Assembly (NCBI RefSeq): GCF_000367365.1
Contig: NZ_BARF01000106.1
Span: 1-64,000 of the forward strand
Length of the DNA: 64,000 nucleotides
Reading direction: 5' to 3'
From: Streptomyces prunicolor NBRC 13075
Lineage (GTDB): Bacteria; Actinomycetota; Actinomycetes; Streptomycetales; Streptomycetaceae
Below, one piece after another: positions 59,988-64,000 of this stretch. A program made the translations under genes and the position numbers. The notes under the pieces are model-generated. The model saw only the letters and a list, made by a program, of their open reading frames with translations. It was not told where the DNA came from and ran no database searches. Position 1 is the first letter of the stretch; each line of letters begins with the position of its first letter.

Positions 59988-62161
59988 GCGAGCCACTGCG
60001 GTCGTCCGACCCGTCCCGCATCGCGGGGTTCCGGCTGCTGCGGCGGCTCGGTGCGGGCGGCATGGGCGTCGTCTACCTCGGGCGCACCGACTCCGGGGCA
60101 CTCGCCGCGGTCAAGGTGATCCGGGGAGAGGGCGCCGGCGACGACGGTTTCCGGGCCCGGTTCGCGCGGGAGGTGGAGCTGGCGCGGCGGGTGGACAGCC
60201 CCTGGGTGGTTCCCGTCCTGGACGCGGACGCCGAGGCACGCGAGCCGTGGCTGGCCACCGTGTTCGTCCCCGGGCCTTCCGTCGCCGAAGCGGTCGCCGC
60301 GCACGGCCCGCTGCCGTCGCAGGCCGTACGCGTCCTGGGCGGACTGCTGGCCCAGTCGCTGGACGCCGTGCACACGGCCGGGCTCGTGCATCGGGACGTC
60401 AAGCCGGGCAATGTACTGCTCGCTCTGGACGGACCGCGCCTGATCGACTTCGGCATCGCGCGCGCCACCGACGACACGGCGCTGACCGCGTCCGGGCTGG
60501 TGGTCGGCACCCCCGGTTTCCTCGCCCCGGAGCAGGCCGAGGGGCAGCCCGCCACGTCTGCGAGCGACGTCTTCGCGCTGGGCTGCGTACTGGCGTACGC
60601 CTCGACCGGCACGCCGCCCTTCGGCACCGGTGCACCGGATGCCCTGGTGTACCGCACGGTCCACGACGAGCCGGAACTCGGCGATGTGGAGGGCGAGTTG
60701 CGGTCCCTGGTGGAGCGCTGCCTGGCCAAGGACCCGGCCGCGCGGCCCACGGCCGACGACGTACGGGGCCTGCTCGCCGACGACGCTCCGGACGCCTCCG
60801 GCGGCTGGCTCCCCGACTCCGTCGCCCGGATGGTCGCCGCACGGTCCGCCGAGAGCCTCGCCTTCCCGGACGTCGAACCCACGGTCGTGGACGATCCGGC
60901 CGTCCCCACCGGTCACCCGGGACGGCGCCGACTGCTGCTGGCCGGCGGCGCGCTGCTGCTCGCGGGCGGCGGGACCGGAGCGGCGGTGTGGGCGTCGGGG
61001 GACGACGAGAAACCGTCCACGGGCGTCGGGCGTCCCGTGTACGTCCTCGGCGTGCACACGACCACCGGCACGGCCGAGGCCGCCGTCAGCCGGGCCTCCG
61101 AACGCGCCGCCCGCCTCGCCGTCGCCCAGCACAACGCCACGCCCAAGCGCTCCTACGACCTGAAGGTGAAGGTCCTCGCCGACCGGGGCGACGCGGACAC
61201 CGCCCGGGAGGTGGCCCGTACGTTCACCGCCGACCGGGACGTCGTCGCCGTGCTGGGACCGGTCGCCGAGCTCCCCATGCAGCGGGCCGCGGCCGTCTAC
61301 GGTGCGGCGGGGCTGACCCATGTCTCCAGCAGCACGGGCCAGCAGGACTACTTCCTGACGTCGCCTAAGACCTCGTTCCAGAGCGGCCCCGCCCACGCCG
61401 CGCTCGGCGGCTGGATCGGACTGCACGCCTACATCACGCAACAGGTGGTGCCGGCCGGTGTCGTGATCGACCGGGCCGGGGGCTCCGCCATGCAGGACGA
61501 GGGCACCCAGGTGGTCGGCAACTGGCGCAACATCCTCAAGAGCGAGGTCGTGCCCCGCGTCGTCGCGGAGGACACGGACGACGGACCGAAGGCGGTGCGC
61601 GAACTGCTCGCCGCCGGCGTCAAGGCCCTCGTGTACCTGGGCGCCCTGGACGCCACCGTCCGCACGGCCCGGTCCTTGGCCGCGGCCCGCTTCACCGGGC
61701 CACGCTGGATGCAACACCAGCTGTACGGCTCGGACTTCCCGCGCCTCGCCGGCGCGGCGGGCGAGGGCTGGTACGTGGTCACGGACGCCGCTGACCCCTC
61801 CGTACTGACGACGAAGCGGGCCAAGGACTTCACCGCGGCCTGGCGGAAGCGGTACGGCAGCACTCCGGAGCCGTACGCGACCGAGGCGTACGACAGTGCG
61901 GGGATGCTGCTCGCCGAGTTCGCCCGTACGGTCCCGGCGGGGGCACGTCGGCGGCCGGTGCGGGCCGATCTCGCCGTGCGGCTGGCGAAGGTGAAGTACC
62001 AGGGCATCGCCCGGACGTACGCCTTCGGCGACTTCCACCAGTACGACAACAGCTCGACGGGCTGGGCGGACGAGACCTTCGTGCACGAGGTCCGCGGCGG
62101 GCGGTTCAGGCAGCTGGGATCGCTCGGCGATCTCAATCGCGCGGCGCAGAGCCAGGGCTGA
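59984..62161 (+). CDS. Receptor-like Ser/Thr kinase with extracellular solute-binding domain
   Basis: A 725-residue protein. The N-terminal 280 residues form a PknB-type kinase: LGAGGMGVVYLG loop, VKVIRG lysine, VHRDVKPGNVLL catalytic loop, DFGIAR and LAPEQAEG. A single membrane segment lies at about 313-333 (LLLAGGALLLAGGGTGAAVW). The outer part is a type I periplasmic-binding fold with YVLGVHTTTGTAEAAVSRAS and VAVLGPVAELPMQRAAAVYG, like branched-chain amino acid binding proteins. It should phosphorylate cytoplasmic targets when a small ligand binds outside. It is coupled to the lipoprotein gene (GTGA). Confidence 0.88.
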   Translation: MSEPLRSSDPSRIAGFRLLRRLGAGGMGVVYLGRTDSGALAAVKVIRGEGAGDDGFRARFAREVELARRVDSPWVVPVLDADAEAREPWLATVFVPGPSVAEAVAAHGPLPSQAVRVLGGLLAQSLDAVHTAGLVHRDVKPGNVLLALDGPRLIDFGIARATDDTALTASGLVVGTPGFLAPEQAEGQPATSASDVFALGCVLAYASTGTPPFGTGAPDALVYRTVHDEPELGDVEGELRSLVERCLAKDPAARPTADDVRGLLADDAPDASGGWLPDSVARMVAARSAESLAFPDVEPTVVDDPAVPTGHPGRRRLLLAGGALLLAGGGTGAAVWASGDDEKPSTGVGRPVYVLGVHTTTGTAEAAVSRASERAARLAVAQHNATPKRSYDLKVKVLADRGDADTAREVARTFTADRDVVAVLGPVAELPMQRAAAVYGAAGLTHVSSSTGQQDYFLTSPKTSFQSGPAHAALGGWIGLHAYITQQVVPAGVVIDRAGGSAMQDEGTQVVGNWRNILKSEVVPRVVAEDTDDGPKAVRELLAAGVKALVYLGALDATVRTARSLAAARFTGPRWMQHQLYGSDFPRLAGAAGEGWYVVTDAADPSVLTTKRAKDFTAAWRKRYGSTPEPYATEAYDSAGMLLAEFARTVPAGARRRPVRADLAVRLAKVKYQGIARTYAFGDFHQYDNSSTGWADETFVHEVRGGRFRQLGSLGDLNRAAQSQG

Positions 62162-62213
62162 CCGAGGCTCGGATCCGACGAGCGGGAACGACTACGAAAC
62201 GGAGGCGGCTGCC

Positions 62214-64000
62214 GTGGAACGGCTCCTGCCCGCCGATCCGTCCGTGATCGGCGGGCACCGGCTCGCCGGGCGGCTCGGCGCGGGCGGCATGGGCGTCGTC
62301 TATCTGACGCGCTCGCCGCACGGCGCGTGGTGCGCGCTGAAGGTGATCCGCGCCGAGTACGCGGACGACCCCGGCTTCCGCGCGCGCTTCCGCCGCGAGG
62401 CCGAGCTCGCGGCGCGCCTCACGAGCCGGTGGACCGTGCCGGTCGTCGCGGCCGACGCCGATGCCCGCTCCCCGTGGCTGGCCACCGCCTATGTCCCTGG
62501 CCCGTCCCTCGCCGAGGCCGTGGCGCTGCGCGGACCCTGGCCCGAGGCGCAGTTGCGCGGGCTCGGTGCCGTGCTGGCCGAGGCACTGGAGGGGGTGCAC
62601 GCGGCCGGGCTGGTCCATCGGGACGTGAAACCCGCGAACGTGCTGCTGGCCGCGGACGGGCCGCGGCTGATCGACTTCGGGATCGCGCGGGCCGTCGGCG
62701 CGACCGCGCTCACCACGGACGGCTCCGTCGTGGGCTCCCCCGGCTACCTCTCCCCCGAGCAGGCCCGCGGGCACACCGTCGGCCCGCCGAGCGACGTCTT
62801 CTCGCTCGGCTGCGTCCTCGCCCACACGGCCACCGGCCGGCCGCCGTTCGGCACCGGCGGCGCCGCGGCCGTGCTGTACCGGACCGTCGGGGAGGAACCG
62901 GACCTGGACGGCATTCCGGAAAGCCTCGGCCGGACCGTACGGCGATGTCTGGCGAAGGACCCGGAGCGGCGCCCCAGCACCCGTGAACTCCGCGACGTCT
63001 TCGGCGAGTTCGCCGTGGCCGAGTGGTTGCCCGAAGGGCTGCCGGCCCTGGTCGCCGCCCGTGCCGCGCGCGTCCTCGACCTGCCCGTTCCCGACCCCAC
63101 CATGCTCGCCGAAACATCCCCCCTGGACACGCCCCCCTCGCCCACCCGGCGGCGCCTGCTGGTCGCGGGGGCCGCGCTCGGTGTCACCGCGGTGGCCGGG
63201 GCGGGCGCGTGGTGGGAGTGGGGCCGGTCCGCCGCGTCGGCGAACACCGGCTCCGTACGGCGCGACCGCCACGTGGTCACGCTGCTCGGCACCCCCAACG
63301 ACCCCTATTTCACCAACCACAAGCTCGGCGCCCTCCTCGCCGTCGAGCGGCACAACCAGGACGCCCGGCGCGCCGTCGACCTCGTCCTGCGCACCGCGGA
63401 CGACGCCGGCACCGCGAAGGGCTCCGCCGCGGCGGCCACCCGGCTGGCCGCCGACCCGGACGTCTCCGTGGTGATCGCCGCAGGCACGAACGCGACCGTG
63501 CCCGCGGCGCTGCCGCCGTGTACTAAGGCCCGGCTGACCGTGCTCATCACCCGGGCCGACACCGGCGCGCTCGACGTCGTCAACACCACCAGCGCCCTCG
63601 TGCTGCGCGTCACCCAGATCGTCGGCCCGTTCGCGGCGGTGATCTATCTGAACCGGGTCGTCAAACCCGCCCGCACGGTGATCGTGCACGACCTCGCCAC
63701 CGAGGTGGAGAGTCTGGCCACGGTCCGCATCACCACCGTCTACGGCAAGCTCGACGGCGGGACGTCGGTGGAGGAGGTCGCCGCGGACGAGGACTTCACC
63801 GGGGCCGCGCGTCGCATCGCCGCCCGCCCCCTCGACGCCGTCTTCTTCGGCGGGGTGAGTCCGGACCGCGCCGCGGCCTGCGCCCGCGCCCTGCGGGACG
63901 CGGGCCATCGGGGCGCCCGGGTCGCGGGCGAGCACGTCCTGGGCGCCCCCTTCCTCGCCGCCGGCGAGGACTGGAGGATCAGCACGGGGTACACCGACGC
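62214..64000 (+). CDS. Second receptor-like Ser/Thr kinase, cut by window end
   Basis: The GTG at 62214 follows GGAGGCGG and starts a frame that runs off the window after 595 codons. The kinase domain repeats the first one (LGAGGMGVVYLT, VHRDVKPANVLL, DFGIAR, LSPEQARG). A membrane segment lies at about residues 311-336. The outer part opens HVVTLLGTPNDPYFTNHKLG and continues AADPDVSVVIAAGTNATVPA, a ligand-binding fold similar to but diverged from the first. It begins 52 bases after that gene, so a duplicated pair in one operon is likely. Confidence 0.87.
   Translation, partial: MERLLPADPSVIGGHRLAGRLGAGGMGVVYLTRSPHGAWCALKVIRAEYADDPGFRARFRREAELAARLTSRWTVPVVAADADARSPWLATAYVPGPSLAEAVALRGPWPEAQLRGLGAVLAEALEGVHAAGLVHRDVKPANVLLAADGPRLIDFGIARAVGATALTTDGSVVGSPGYLSPEQARGHTVGPPSDVFSLGCVLAHTATGRPPFGTGGAAAVLYRTVGEEPDLDGIPESLGRTVRRCLAKDPERRPSTRELRDVFGEFAVAEWLPEGLPALVAARAARVLDLPVPDPTMLAETSPLDTPPSPTRRRLLVAGAALGVTAVAGAGAWWEWGRSAASANTGSVRRDRHVVTLLGTPNDPYFTNHKLGALLAVERHNQDARRAVDLVLRTADDAGTAKGSAAAATRLAADPDVSVVIAAGTNATVPAALPPCTKARLTVLITRADTGALDVVNTTSALVLRVTQIVGPFAAVIYLNRVVKPARTVIVHDLATEVESLATVRITTVYGKLDGGTSVEEVAADEDFTGAARRIAARPLDAVFFGGVSPDRAAACARALRDAGHRGARVAGEHVLGAPFLAAGEDWRISTGYTD

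Noticed and set aside
59378..62086. Long minus-strand frame opposite the lipoprotein and receptor kinase
   Set aside because: Antisense shadow; the plus-strand genes have lipobox, kinase and binding-fold motifs.
1..64000. tRNA or rRNA genes and intact insertion sequences
   Set aside because: None could be recognised by eye; a covariance search would be needed to exclude short tRNAs.

Overview
The window reads as chromosomal DNA from a Streptomyces or close relative. It is very GC-rich, with GTG starts, four-base ATGA/GTGA start-stop overlaps, a rare in-frame TTA codon, and families typical of streptomycetes: DUF2637, ChrB, LAL regulators, STAND/TPR regulators, CHAT proteases, and PknB-type kinases with solute-binding sensor domains. 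I saw no rRNA, tRNA, CRISPR array or intact insertion sequence.

Layout. Bases 1-2.8 kb are a gene graveyard: remnants of an MFS transporter, a methyltransferase, a P-type ATPase fused to hemerythrin and a TetR regulator surround one intact DUF2231 membrane gene. Bases 2.8-10.8 kb hold an acyltransferase-like membrane protein, a two-component pair, a ChrB-MFS operon, and a divergent APC permease / ArsR-ArsC fusion with a frameshifted glyoxalase gene. Bases 10.8-15.1 kb look like a decayed integrative element. It holds a second copy of an element-end sequence also present at 0.6 kb, an RNA-methyltransferase stub, a secreted protein with a partner, and a DUF2637 gene that has replaced the end of a MOSC gene. 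Bases 15-18 kb carry molybdenum-related genes (MOSC, Mop, molybdopterin oxidoreductase).

Bases 18-25 kb hold general metabolism and regulation (epoxide hydrolase, YCII, GlxA, TDT transporter), a STAND relic and a ribbon-helix-helix/Fic-like toxin-antitoxin pair. Bases 25-39 kb hold a MarR/MFS export pair, a flavin monooxygenase/SDR catabolic-type cluster with a LAL regulator, a Tat-exported FAD oxidase, a PfkB kinase, a second MarR/MFS pair and an MHYT protein.

Bases 40.2-57.6 kb are the most interesting part and look like a biological conflict island. Two CHAT (caspase-like) proteases, each with an intact His-Cys dyad, are each paired with a small protein resembling the CATRA-associated small protein family. 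Between them lie a protein that appears to fuse a CATRA-type N-terminal domain to a GT4 glycosyltransferase, a STAND NTPase with TPRs, an XRE-type regulator, and uncharacterised accessory genes including a membrane-anchored protein. My working model is sensing and regulation by STAND/CATRA, killing or modification by CHAT and glycosyltransferase, and restraint by the small partner; this is inference.

Bases 57.7-64 kb return to a SnoaL-like/TetR pair, then a lipoprotein coupled to a receptor-like Ser/Thr kinase with an extracellular ligand-binding domain, followed by a second such kinase cut by the window end. Short in-frame tandem repeats occur in several genes (histidine kinase, flavin monooxygenase, CHAT protease) and next to one ribosome binding site.
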